Below, in pieces: positions 36,103 through 46,700 of a stretch of DNA of 64,000 nucleotides. Within the stretch, counting starts at the first letter, position 1; each line of letters starts with the position of its first letter. Position numbers and translations under genes: made by a program. The stretch is taken from contig JAMSLZ010000012.1 of the NCBI GenBank assembly GCA_026027325.1, positions 186,001-250,000 on the forward strand, in the 5' to 3' direction. The notes beneath the pieces are model-generated. The model was not told where the DNA came from, did no database searches, and worked only from the letters and a program-made list of their open reading frames with translations. Source of the DNA: Actinomucor elegans (Eukaryota > Mucoromycota > Mucoromycetes > Mucorales > Mucoraceae).

Positions 36103-38010
36103 ATGAAATCTTTCGCTGGCTACATTAGTTTAGCTGTCCTTTCCTTACAATTAGTTTATGCTGCTGATATCGAATATGCAGTCGTTGCTTTCCCTCAAGC
36201 CCAACAATCTGTCTCTGTCATTGTTGGTGGACAATCTTATCCTTTAGCTCAATCTCCCGAATTCCCCAATATTTACAAGGGTGTCGCTCCCTCTGCAGAC
36301 CAATATCAATATGCAGTTGGTGATGTACCTGAAACCGTACCTCGCAAGCAACAAGCTGGTATTACAACTACCGGTAACGAATTCTTTAATAGAACTCAAA
36401 CAATCTTTAATGTCCCTGCCCTTCCTCAAGCCTATAATCCCGTCTATCATCGTAAGTCTATCGATTTTAAATGATTTGCAACTATACTAACCTACCGTTG
36501 CAATAGCTCTTGTCAGTAATATGAACAAGTCTGATGAAATCGCCACTATTATCTTAGAAACCAACGCCACTGGTTTTGGTGAAATCTTAGCAAACCCTCT
36601 TGGTGATTTTGATTATACTGAAGTCTTCAAGATGACTTATATTGCCAATAAAGAAGCCTTCTCTTTCACTAATGCCGGTATTAAGAACAGTGGCAAATCT
36701 ACCAAAGATTTCGCTAAGCAATCCTACAAAGTCAAGTTGAATGAATTCACCAAGACTGGTCCCAAAGAACTTCTATATGGTCGTACAACCATTAAATTAA
36801 GAGCTCACGAAACTGATCCTACCTTTGTGTAAGTGTTCCCTAATTTCTTTTCTTGCAATTGTATTAACTGTATCATAGCCGCGAAAAGTTGATGCTTGAT
36901 ATGATGGGCGCTTCAGGCGGTGCTACCCTTCAAGGCAGCTTTGCTCGTCTCTTTGTTAACAATGAACCCTTTGGTCTCTATTTGATGATTGATGATGCTA
37001 CTACTAACTTTATGAATGCTGCTTTACATGGTGGTAACCAAAAGTATCAATACACCGGCCCTACCTACAAGGGCAATGCTATGACTCCAGAGTTTGAAGG
37101 TAACCTCGTTTACAAGGATAATTTACAAGAATCCTACAACGATACCATTTACAAGCTCGAAGACGCTGGTAACTTGAAAAAGACCTTGAACAAGACGGAC
37201 GAAAAGACACCCCTTATTGAATTCATCAGAGAACTCAGCTTGATTGACCCTACTCAAGCAGCTGATGCTACTAACAAGGGTAGCCTTGAGAAGCTCATCG
37301 ACCCTCAACATACTATCATTCATATGGCTATGAATTTCCTTTCTGGCTCTTGGGATGGTTTCTGGCATCAAGCCAGTAATTATTACCTCAACAAGGATAC
37401 CAGCTCCAATCAATGGACTCTGATCAGTTACGATTTTGATGAAACATTTGGTCTTGGCGCCCCTCGTTACATGGCCACAACTCCTTATGGTAACTTTTCT
37501 CGTCCTACTTCTCAACGTCCCTTGGTCGACGCTATCCTCAAGTCCCCTTACTACAAGGCAGAATTTGAAAAGGCAATCCAAACCATAGTCAAGCGTTTCT
37601 TCAAGCAGAGTGTCATTAAGCCTCGTTTGGATGTCTGGACTCAAATGTTAAAGGAAGATGTAGCCTGGGATCTCTCTCTTGAACCCAAGTCTCCTGGTAT
37701 CAAGCCTCAATGGACCCTCTGGAACTTTGAAAACAATATGCTAGCTACTGATGGTGAAAGCATGGGCGTTGCTGAATGGATCGATGCTAGATCTCTTGCT
37801 GTGCAGCAGCAATTGAACTTTAATGATGTTGACGATTTGCCTCCATTGGGCCCTTATATCAGCCAAAACACTTGGGATCCCAACAACTATGAAAAGGAAG
37901 ACGTGAAAGAAAAGGGCGCTGATGGTAAAGAATCTGGCGCTGCTCGTAACTTGGTTTCTTTCACTGCTACCTTAGCAGCTGCTGTTTGTGTTGTTCAAAT
38001 CCTTTTGTAA
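36103..38010 (+). CDS. CotH-family spore coat / cell-surface protein
   Basis: Three exons (36103-36451, 36507-36828, 36879-38010) give 600 residues. A signal peptide (MKSFAGYISLAVLSLQLVYA) starts at the first ATG after an in-frame non-coding-looking stretch. The CotH kinase-like domain follows: KNSGKSTKDFAKQSYKVKL, LKLRAHETDPTFV-type strands, LFVNNEPFGLYLMIDD, MNFLSGSWDGFWHQASNYYL and SYDFDETFGLGAPR, the Asp-rich segment expected of these atypical protein kinases. The C-terminus is hydrophobic after a small-residue stretch, consistent with a GPI anchor. In Mucorales CotH proteins coat spores and some members act as host-cell invasins. The short surface motif reported for the virulence-associated Rhizopus member is not recognisable here, so a structural spore or hyphal role is more likely. 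Codons end mostly in C/T, suggesting good expression. Confidence 0.92.
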
Positions 38011-38615
38011 TTTATAGTGCATAAACCCCCTCGACTCTCACTCTGCTGGCTTCATTCACTTTCGTAATCTCTTTTTTTTTATTATTATGTACCATTACAA
38101 TTAAATATATATAATTTTTATTTCTTTTAAATGATCAATGCGTGTATTGGTGAGATAAGGTTTATATTTACCGGTTAAATGTTTAAAACTTGAAGTTCAA
38201 GCATTTATCACCGAAATGAACTATAACGTATATCTTGATCACTTTTCCAAAACATGGTCTCTGTGAGCATTCTTGAAAATACTAAAAGATGCAGCATGTC
38301 ATTTTGAACAGAGATCACTCATTATCAAAAATAAAAACCTCCTGTTCTCAAACCCTTGGTTTGAATCTGCCAATAATGTAATGAGGGATACATATGACCT
38401 ATAGTGCATTATAAGCGTATGGTTATATATGAATTGATTGCATTAAAGTGAAAAAAAGGTATTGGTAGATATAGCTACTCATTTTTTGCAAGGATCATCC
38501 TTTAGAAGCGATATTCGACTGAGACCAGCCGGAGGTCTATACGTCATGAATTTATCAGAAAATAACTAACCCAACTGGAGAGTGGTCCAGCGCAGCAGAC
38601 AATATTCCTAGCCCT
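38011..38615. other. Intergenic, no gene seen
   Basis: 3' flank of the CotH gene. AT-rich, nothing recognised. Confidence 0.45.
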
Positions 38616-38995
38616 CTACCAACATCGTGATGGATGATTGTTTATCATCAAAGGCAAATCGAACGCCTTCAATGCTGATGTTTTATCAAGATTCTTGGAA
38701 AGACAGCCTAATTGAAAAGATTTTCCATCACACCAAAAATGCGTCTCATAGATAACTTGTCTCAAAGTAACACCGTCTGGCTTAATTATTTTGACGACCT
38801 ATTGTATGTATGTGAAAGATCCATCATTGGCATACCAACCTGAACAGATTGCTTAAAATTCTCAATGAAATAATTGGCACCGAACCCTTCATTCCAACTC
38901 TCCAAAGATTTATATAGCTGGATACTCTCTGTATTCCAGTTCAATGATAGACCAGTATATGTAGTTGTTCCTTCTATGAGAATACTACTTGTCAT
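38616..38995 (-). CDS. Small two-exon hypothetical protein
   Basis: Exons 38995-38840 and 38798-38616, separated by a 41-nt GT-AG intron, join in frame to about 112 residues. Both exons look coding: TYTGLSLNWNTESIQLYKSL and GANYFIENFKQSVQ in the first; VVKIIKPDGVTLRQVIYETH, then FWCDGKSFQLGCLSKNLDK in the second. I do not recognise the family. There is no signal peptide or membrane helix. Upstream sequence (39240-39140) also gives protein-like reading, so the gene may have another 5' exon, or this may be the end of a partly decayed gene. Confidence 0.4.
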
Positions 38996-40167
38996 ATGAG
39001 GTATTGCGGTCAGTAGTAGGTAAAGTTTATGCTAAACATGTGTCATTTCTTGTCGTTATTAATGAATATTACGCTGATTACATTACAGTTACACAAATGA
39101 CTTAACGATTGAAGTAGTTTATTCCCAACATCTACCTCTTATCAAAAGCAATGCTTGAGGATTTGGTTGAGAAGCCTAGTTTCCATGGATGGAGGCAGTT
39201 TAAAACGGATGCATACTTCAAATATAACATGATCATCGCATTTCGATCTGATATATGTTAGGATAAACAATGTGCTTCATCCTGAGTATTTAGTAGTTAT
39301 CAGGATCGGTAGCATTAAACCAAGATCGGTTGAGAGATCAAGTGATATGCCGAAATTGGGCGAGCTTCAGTAAATCCCTAAATTTCCCTTTTTTTTTATG
39401 TAGGATAAGATAGCTTTCTCGAATCAACGTCAGTTGATATAGATATCTATACGGTAATTAAAAGTATATAAATACATTTTTATTGTATTTTTCGTTTTAT
39501 ATAAGATACGAGTTATAGACGCATTTAAACACTAAAGATTCGTTTTCTCGTCATTATATTTTCAATGACTATAAGGGGATATAATACCTTATTTATATCA
39601 TTCAATGCGAAGTATAATGCAATATAAGTTCTTATACTACATGTTTTGCGTACATGGCCATTTGTATTATTCAAAAATTGGTGTGAGATATTGACACGCA
39701 TCAGCAGCAGACAAACATTTCGATCATCGAAATCCAATTATGATGTTGATTTAATATGTAAGCAATTCCCATTGGCTGAAGTTAAATTCAGCGCTTGTAA
39801 GTCCAAACCAACTTTTGAATGATTTGGCACAGTATGTGAAAAATAAATAGTGTATTGAATGATAAAAAGAAAAATATGTACTTTTGTTAGTTCATAAGCT
39901 TTAGTTTGTTGAATAACCAATTTTTTTTTTAGATGCGTTGTCCATCTCGATGGTCTGTAGATTTCTCCATTGATCTCGATTCATTGTTACATCCAATCAC
40001 TAGCCCACATTAAAAATGACCTACTAAATTTACCAAGATTATTATTGGACTGAATGCCAATGTATACAGTACATCTTGGTGTTTGACATGAAACTACTTC
40101 AGTTCATGAAAACGCCATCTAGTAATCTATAGATCTATTGATCGATCATGGCCTATCGTCGCATCTG
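38996..40167. other. Intergenic, ends in dispersed-repeat copies
   Basis: No gene certain. Bases 39945-40035 and 40121-40170 resemble the dispersed repeat seen at 53.4 and 60 kb. The second copy is interrupted by the DIRS-like element. Confidence 0.45.
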
Positions 40168-40215
40168 ATTGTGGGTCGTTCCTACCACAATAGTCATTGC
40201 CTCCACTTCGACTCC

Positions 40216-40296
40216 AGATGTGGTATTAGCTCTCCGAGCCACGCTTTTATTTTCAATTAAACTTTTAAAATGTTTTTCCTCGTTATAACTTTCTAA
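40216..40296 (+). repeat. Left inverted terminal repeat of the DIRS-like element
   Basis: Matches the reverse complement of 42285-42365. The first ~63 bases, starting AGATGTGGTATTAGCTCTCC, are identical except one base; the last 18 have a few differences. Confidence 0.9.
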
Positions 40297-40317
40297 GCCG
40301 TGCAACGTGGATCAACT

Positions 40318-40830
40318 ATGGATAATATCAATATCAATGATCTCAGTATCGAAGAAATCCAACAACTCCTTGTTCTCAAAAAGAGACTCGAATCAACCGA
40401 CAGCAAGTTTGACAGACAGGCAATCTATGATCTACCCAAGGAAATCCTCAAGGATTTGGAAGAGCCTTCCAAGAAGGAGCTCCAAACCAATGTTCAAAGA
40501 TTCAATAGAGAGTGCCTCAAGTATGAAGGGGGCCAATGGACAAGAGGAGGAGCTATTAATAAGGTTTTCATCAATGACCTTAAAAAATACAACATTGATG
40601 GCTTGCAGTTCATCAACCACAAATATAAGGATGCAGAAAGACTTAGAACAGCAGCAAGAGCCAGTACCGAGCTGTTCTAAGCACTACAAGCCATTAATGA
40701 GGAGAATGGAGGTACCAGCGAAGCGATCAACGAGACTATGGAAATCTCGAGACGCCTCGCAGTATATGGATTTGCAGCTAGCAAAGCAATTGACAATTGC
40801 ATCAAGGGAAAATACAAGACTGATCAGGTA
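40318..40830 (+). pseudogene. Gag-like N-terminal frame of the DIRS-like element, interrupted
   Basis: From ATG 40318 the frame reads MDNININDLSIEEIQQLL with helical, charged sequence to a TAA at 40678-40680. It then resumes in the same frame as INEENGGTSEAINETMEI and RRLAVYGFAASKAIDN. This last phrase is the helical segment commonly found near the gag/pol boundary in Mucorales DIRS elements (family knowledge from memory). After about 40825 the coding continuity passes to another frame. The TAA makes this copy broken unless read through. Confidence 0.6.
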
Positions 40831-41134
40831 TTGGTCGCGCGATCCGGATCCCAATGCGGAAGCCCAAGATACCTTTTTGCAACCGTGGCCGAAGAAGGGT
40901 CTATTCATCCATCCACCCTGGAAATTAATACCGCGGGTTCTAGCTCGGTTCAAAGAACAGCAAGTAGAAGAGGCAATTTTGATTACCCCTCTATGGCCGA
41001 CGCAATTTTGGTGGCCGATGGTAATGCAATATCAACACAAGAGGTACCGCCCAATGCCAATTCCCATGCCAGGAAAGTCGTGGAATCTCATCGCATGGAG
41101 GTTATCGCGACGAGGTACCGGAAGCAAGGACTAA
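40826..41134 (+). pseudogene. C-terminal fragment of DIRS reverse transcriptase-RNase H
   Basis: In the frame +1 to gag and recombinase, this stretch encodes LIRYWSRDPDPNAEAQDTFL, then QPWPKKGLFIHPPWKLIPRV, AILITPLWPTQFWWPMVMQY and SWNLIAWRLSRRG before a stop at 41132-41134. This is the end of the DIRS-type RNase H region. All of the reverse transcriptase, the RNase H catalytic core and any methyltransferase domain are absent. It has no start of its own, and it overlaps the recombinase frame at its 3' end as in full-length elements. Confidence 0.7.
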
Positions 41135-42210
41135 CTGAGGAGACAATCATACTTTTGAAGGGATGTACAAGAAAGAAGATAAGGCGTATGTACGACTTAG
41201 CTTGGGATCAATGGCGAAAATTTTGCAGAGTGGAGGATTATAATCCTTGTGAATACAATGTGAAAGCAGTATTATCCTTTTTGGTTAAGAACAAAAATTA
41301 TTCTTGGTCACAATTGAATATCTTTAGATCAGCTATCCAATCCGTATACACAGTCATACACCCAGCAAAGCCGACTTTAAGTAGGCAATCATTTATCAAA
41401 CATTTTTTCTTGGCTAGAAAGAAATCTCAAGTGAAGGTGCTTAAGACAAAAGATTTGAAGACTTGGGATATCAGTATAGTATTGAATACAGTTCGCGCTT
41501 GGGGACCGTCAGCACGGTTTACACTTCAACAGTTGCAGATCAAAACTATTGTTCTACTCACTTTAGCTACTATAGCCAGGCCAAGAAGTGATATTGGAAG
41601 ATTACAGTTTAGAGATGTACAACTTCTTCCCGAAGGTGTATCGTGTTTCTTTCGAGAACCAAAGGAGTGCCAGGAGAAGATGAGTCACCTAGGTCGCATA
41701 AATGATCAGACAATATGCCCAGTGTTCAATTTGGAATTATTCCTCGAAAGGTCAACCCACCGTCGTGAAGGCCTACCAGAAGACCATACTTTGTTCCTGG
41801 CTTACATCGATCATCCAAAGAAACAATCCTGTTCCATTGGAGAGAAGACTCTGGCAAAATGGCTGAAGGATGTTCTAGAGGAAGCAGGTACTGACACCAC
41901 TGAATACACAGCTCATAGCTATGGAGCAGCTGCCGCTACAAAGACCATTCAACAAGGCGCCCCTATCGAATTGGTGAAGAAGCATGCCAATTGGAGCTTG
42001 AATGGAAACACTCTTGAAAAATACTATTACAAGTCATTTGACCAGCACAGGATGGCCACTGATATGGTTGAGAAAAAATTTTCCTCGCAAGCTGAAAAAG
42101 GTACCACATCTGGAGCCGAAACGGAAACAACGACTATTATGGTAGGAGCGATCCACAATATAAATGTTGCCGGAGCGAAGACGAAAGATGTGGTATGGTC
42201 CCACCCTTAG
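41095..42210 (+). CDS. DIRS-type tyrosine recombinase
   Basis: From ATG 41095 the frame encodes 371 residues. The N-terminal SAM-like DNA-binding part runs through LAWDQWRKFCRVEDYNPCEY and SWSQLNIFRSAIQSVYTVIH. The catalytic part has the first Arg box (TIARPRSDIGRLQFRDVQL), then DQTICPVFNLELFLERS, YTAHSYGAAAATKTIQQGAP, VKKHANWSLNGNTLEKYYYK and the nucleophile Tyr within EKYYY. The second catalytic Arg, normally three residues after the His (H-x-x-R), is Gly here (HSYG). The codon is GGA where CGA would restore the usual residue, so activity is doubtful. The start is chosen because earlier sequence in this frame overlaps the RNase H fragment; the open frame itself runs back to 40738. Confidence 0.85.
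   Translation: MEVIATRYRKQGLTEETIILLKGCTRKKIRRMYDLAWDQWRKFCRVEDYNPCEYNVKAVLSFLVKNKNYSWSQLNIFRSAIQSVYTVIHPAKPTLSRQSFIKHFFLARKKSQVKVLKTKDLKTWDISIVLNTVRAWGPSARFTLQQLQIKTIVLLTLATIARPRSDIGRLQFRDVQLLPEGVSCFFREPKECQEKMSHLGRINDQTICPVFNLELFLERSTHRREGLPEDHTLFLAYIDHPKKQSCSIGEKTLAKWLKDVLEEAGTDTTEYTAHSYGAAAATKTIQQGAPIELVKKHANWSLNGNTLEKYYYKSFDQHRMATDMVEKKFSSQAEKGTTSGAETETTTIMVGAIHNINVAGAKTKDVVWSHP
42142..42194 (+). repeat. Internal complementary region of the DIRS-like element
   Basis: Bases 42150-42194 are the reverse complement of 42357-42402 with very few mismatches. They cover the right outer extension and the first bases of the right repeat. The bases before AAT (cgatccac) complement the left outer end (gtgggtcg) apart from one slip. 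The region therefore spells the junction of the two element ends around AAT, overlapping the end of the recombinase gene. Confidence 0.8.
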
Positions 42211-42284
42211 TAGGATATGCTATCCTGAATATTTGCCGCACCCATAGAGGAAAAATTATTACTTTTAGTTTAGACGTTTTACGA

Positions 42285-42365
42285 TTAGAAAGCTATAAAG
42301 AAGAAAAACATTTTAAAAGTTTAATTGAAAATAAAAGCGTGGCTCGGAGAGCTAAAACCACATCT
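42285..42365 (-). repeat. Right inverted terminal repeat of the DIRS-like element
   Basis: Inverted partner of 40216-40296, read on the minus strand. Confidence 0.9.
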
Positions 42366-42394
42366 TTCGTCTTCGCTCCGGCAACATTTATATT

Positions 42395-42904
42395 AGTGAT
42401 CCATGTTCAAAATGGATTACTATGTCTAGTAACTATTTGAATACAGTTTAATACTTATATTGAATTACTTATCTTGTTCACATTTGTTATTTATAGTCTT
42501 CATCTTGTTAACATGCATCACAGCCTTTTATTTGAAAGGGTTTATTACAGTAACAGCAAATTATAGTAGCATTAAACTAGTAATGCATAATAAATATAAG
42601 CTAGTATTTTTTTTTCTTATAGAATATATGTATCAAAACAGCTACAGCTAAAATATTTAACTGCTTTTTTTAGTAAATTTTCAACTTTGTTATGGGAACA
42701 TAGAGTTAAGAGTTAAAAGTAGTATATATTTAGATAATAATGTATAAGAAGCAAGAAATGCGCTGGAAAAAAAAAGAAAAGATATTAAGCATCTGACAAA
42801 ACAAGACAGTATAGAAAAAAGTAATAGATACCAAAGGGGAAAAGCACCATAAAATACAATACATTACTTTTTTTCTGTAGTGTTTAAAAGAGTCATAGGT
42901 ATAG
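42395..42904. other. Intergenic, AT-rich
   Basis: Begins with the right half of the dispersed-repeat copy split by the DIRS-like element (CCATGTTCAAAAT). No gene seen. Confidence 0.45.
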
Positions 42905-42907
42905 ATA

Positions 42908-43726
42908 TTAAAGCGTACTAACTGGGGACGGCTGAAACTTCTTTTTTAGCATATTGGGCGATTTCGAAGGCTTATGATCACTAGCTTTATCGGCAGAGAA
43001 CTCAAAGAAAGCATTAGCCATGTTTTCTTTCTTCTTTTCTTTTCTCTTTTTGCAAAAGATGAATAAGCCAATAGCAGCAATCAAACCAATCCCACAAAAG
43101 ACTGATATTGCAATAATAATGACTCGACCGGGCATTTGTTGCTGCTGACCATCAATATGATCGTTTGGCGAGTAGGAAGGGACGTTATTGTTTGTATTAT
43201 AGCCACCACCATTATTATAGCCACCACCGTTATTGTTATTGTTAGGCCAGTTATTATTATTGATATTGTTATTATTGGTATTGTAAGGTATGTTGTTATT
43301 GTTGTTGTTGTTTCCATTGTTATTATAAGGCATATTTCCTCCATTACCATTCGGATTGATAGGCATATTATTATTATTATTCAAGTTACCACCATTGTTA
43401 TATCCGTTATTGCCATTGGTATAACCGTTATTGTTATTGCTTCCATTGTTATTACTGCCATTGTTACCATTGTTATATCCACCATTGTTATTGTTATAAG
43501 GCATGCCATTTTGGTTATTGTTATTATAACCGTTGTTGTTATTACCGTTGTTATTGTAGCCATTGCTACCGTTGTTTCCAGTGTTTCCGTTGCTGCCGTT
43601 GCTGCCATTATTATTGCCGTTGTTGTAATTGTAATTATTGCTATTGTACGTAGGTGTCGCTCCACTGTTGTTGGTAGTAGTGTAATGACTGTCTTCAGTC
43701 GTAGTTTCTCGTTTTACCAACGCCAT
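42908..43726 (-). CDS. Asn-rich single-pass membrane protein
   Basis: One exon, 272 residues. Residues about 18-190 are almost entirely Asn with Gly and Tyr (NNNGYNNNNQNGMPYNNNN-type repeats). Then come a polar stretch (DHIDGQQQQMPG), one transmembrane helix (RVIIIAISVFCGIGLIAAIG, continuing LFIFC), a basic stop-transfer (KKRKEKKK) and a short cytosolic tail. There is no N-terminal signal peptide, so the helix probably acts as a signal anchor with the Asn-rich part outside the cell. The composition is prion-like and the DNA is an AAT/AAC-type trinucleotide repeat, so copy number should vary between strains. Function unknown; a wall-contact sensor or matrix role is only a guess. Confidence 0.75.
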   Translation of the reverse strand: MALVKRETTTEDSHYTTTNNSGATPTYNSNNYNYNNGNNNGSNGSNGNTGNNGSNGYNNNGNNNNGYNNNNQNGMPYNNNNGGYNNGNNGSNNNGSNNNNGYTNGNNGYNNGGNLNNNNNMPINPNGNGGNMPYNNNGNNNNNNNIPYNTNNNNINNNNWPNNNNNGGGYNNGGGYNTNNNVPSYSPNDHIDGQQQQMPGRVIIIAISVFCGIGLIAAIGLFIFCKKRKEKKKENMANAFFEFSADKASDHKPSKSPNMLKKKFQPSPVSTL

Positions 43727-46700
43727 TTTTTTTAAGAATGAAAAAAAAATAGGTTAAAAATGAGGTGCTGGTCCTCTCTACAAGAAGAAGGGCTCCATTT
43801 ATTGAAAACGCGAGCTTAGGAGGTACTCGCTTTCCACTTAGGCTTGAAGCAGTCAAAATGCAAGGCTATGCTGCAACCCCTCATTGTCCCCTCGTTTTCT
43901 TATTAGACTATTTGCCTGTAGATATTCGCAGTGACAGCGCACAAAGTTTACAGGAGTTTTAGTGAGAAAAATATATAGTACAGCCTCGATATAAGTAACA
44001 TATAAATACTACTCCTATCATCTCATGCTATATTACCAACAGTCTATTAATCCCATGAGAGCAACCATTTGCATTTAGCCGTAAATAAAAAAGTAGCATT
44101 CGATATAACCATGTGCTCGAACCGTAGGCTCGAGCGAATGCAATACCCCAAAAACAAATGCTAAAAAGACTCGCAGTGATCAATTCTAATATCAGGGGCG
44201 AATTAGAAAGAGCACATTTTTAATCCATGACTAAAGAACTGTAGTATTAAGAAATTTACGTCGAAAAAAAAACTGGGCTTCGATACGAAAGATTGCAGCT
44301 TGATTCAAAAGGATTTAGCCTAAAAAGATAAGAACACCAAAAGAACATTGAGTTGGTAACACATTTAGGATGCTATACATATCTATTGAATTTTTTTTAG
44401 GAGAAAATGTATGTTTCTGCGAATAGTTTGTACCAATCTCGAAAAGTAACCAACTTTTTACTAAAATTGCTAAAATCCATAAAATAACTTCCTAGAGCTA
44501 ACTAGCAAACAAGTCCTAGTTGCATTGAACAGTCAAAAGCAGCAAAATGCGCTCTTCATCCCTTATCAGTTACACGAATACAGCATAGATACTCAACCAG
44601 GGATGCAGATCCTTCTCCTTTGGCAACAGTAGAATAAGCTTTGGTATGGAGAGGACCCTTTGTGCGCTAGTACCATCATATTTGTATGCGCATATATCAA
44701 AGGAACTTGGTACGCAAGGCGCTATTACCATCAATACAGGTTACCGTATTACAGTCAATAGCGGATCAATGTATGTTCAATCATGCTGCTGCTATATACA
44801 GGACATGTTCTGAAAGTCAAAGAGTGCATTGTTTTTTAAACTGACTAGCCAGTTCTTCTGAATGAATTACCCGAATTACATACAAGCTTTACAAAGATAT
44901 AATGATAAAATACAAACGGGTACAGTTATAATCAAACTATTCTTATTTTACTTGAACTGGGGATAATAGTGTAGTAAATTTCTATAATAGGCATCATTTG
45001 AATTGAGGTATAAAATCGAAATCTAATGGCATAGATACTATGGCCCAGTTGTTCTTTAATAAAGGACGAAATGAGATAGATATTAAAAGTATAAAGTTAT
45101 ACTATTTAATTTTAGTAAGAAATTCATCTCTTTTTATACAACTTTTTTTTTCCGCAATCCCTAGTCGAAAAAAAAGAGCATTCAGTACTGCTTTACTTTG
45201 TTGGCGGAATAGGAGAATGTTTATCGTAATGCTGGATTTTTCTAAAATATAAAACGGAGTCTTTATGCATTATGTTTATCAAAAAAAAGTGTACATGCAA
45301 TATTTGTACTGAAAACTAGGATCATGACAAAGTAGGCGAACTCATCTTGATTCTGCAAACAGAATTTCTCATTAATCTATTATGGGAGAGCATGATTGGA
45401 TGTACAGCATCAACTTGCTAATCTCCTATTAAAAATGTACACCAATGAAACATGCGTTCCTGAATTTTAGTATACCGCGTTTATTATATGTTCACATTCA
45501 CGTAGACACTATGAGACTAAGCTCAGCAGAAAGAGCAAACTCGGACCTATAATATCACAAAAATAAAAAAAAAAAGAAATCTCGGTTCATTTTGAACCTA
45601 CATGCAAATGTGTGATTTTTTGCCAGTAATTGGGTCACTGGACCAATAACAAATATACCTCGTACGATCATGTCTAACCTTAATACAATCGTGAATTCCG
45701 AATTTTATAGCCTATGGTACTTGTTAGGCTCAAGAAAAGGCCGAAGAAGGTAAGTATTACCTGGGTTAAGGGAATTGGGTGGTATTATGGCATATTTTTC
45801 CATCTAGATTGAACAATATATAATTATGATTCAATTTTCACAGTAGTACAAGTTGCGCCTTATTTCGAACATATTTCTAATCTTTGTAGCAAGAACAGAA
45901 CCCTTAAATTAGCGCGGAATAAGACTTTCAATGATTTACATGATACTTCCATGAAGGCATTACAAATAGCGTGCCGCGAGATAACGGCGCTTATGTAGCT
46001 GGTGATATTGCAAATATTGTAGTTTGATTTCTATATCTATGAATTCATTTAGAGAGGTCACTGTATAATGCATCAATAAGTCTTTTGTTCGCACTCTATT
46101 TGAATGTGTTCAATGAAAATATATATATATATATATATAAATACAAAGTATCACATCCAATTCCGCCCATTATCTCGGGAAAGTGCCATGAACTTTATCG
46201 TAAAAAGCATTTGTATCACCTTTATTATAAATCGAAATGCTCCAAAGTTACTTGACTCGTCATGAAAAAAAAAGTCCCGGTTAACTTTTTCTGTGACATG
46301 GCACACAATTGATATAATACAATAGGCATAAGGCGCGATATCAGGTCTAATCTTAGCGAAACATGCCATTCTTTTGGCTCTCTGAAACCAAATCGGATCA
46401 GCGTCAACTCAATCGCGTCTTCAACGGTCTGTCCTGACCATGGAAGGCAAGGAAGTCGCAAATGACGCCACTCCGCTTGGACGCGAATTAGCCAATGAAA
46501 CGGCTACTATTGTGCTCTGAAAAGGCCAATTACTCAGCAATGAAAACAAACTTTTGACATAAAACGATCTAAATACTCTTGCAAACTGCAATTCAAGTTC
46601 ACATTCCAAGACTCAAAACAAAGAATTGATCTACAGCGCAAAAAAGCTATTAGAAACTGTCTAGGAATTAAACAAATAGCAAAATGGTATTAATAATCTT

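Larger units (their letters stand above)
40168..42394 (+). mobile_element. Compact DIRS-like tyrosine-recombinase retroelement
   Basis: The element has 81-bp inverted terminal repeats (40216-40296 and 42285-42365), left and right outer extensions, and an internal complementary region (42142-42194). The reading frames carry, in order, a gag-like N-terminus, a small C-terminal piece of reverse transcriptase/RNase H, and a tyrosine recombinase. This layout is specific to DIRS-type retroelements, which replicate through a circle closed by the internal complementary region. Both outer ends meet the flank at ATT (40168-40170 and 42392-42394) with no target-site duplication, as expected for recombinase-mediated insertion. 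Full-length DIRS elements are 4-6 kb; this one is 2.2 kb because the polymerase core is missing, so it is probably non-autonomous. Confidence 0.85.

Noticed and set aside
43136..43735. 199-codon frame opposite the Asn-rich gene
   Set aside because: Ile/Val-only low-complexity product, the mirror of the AAT/AAC repeat.
46360..46525. Two very short consecutive ATG frames upstream of OPT
   Set aside because: 24-26 codons each, no known product; could be chance or upstream ORFs, not supportable.
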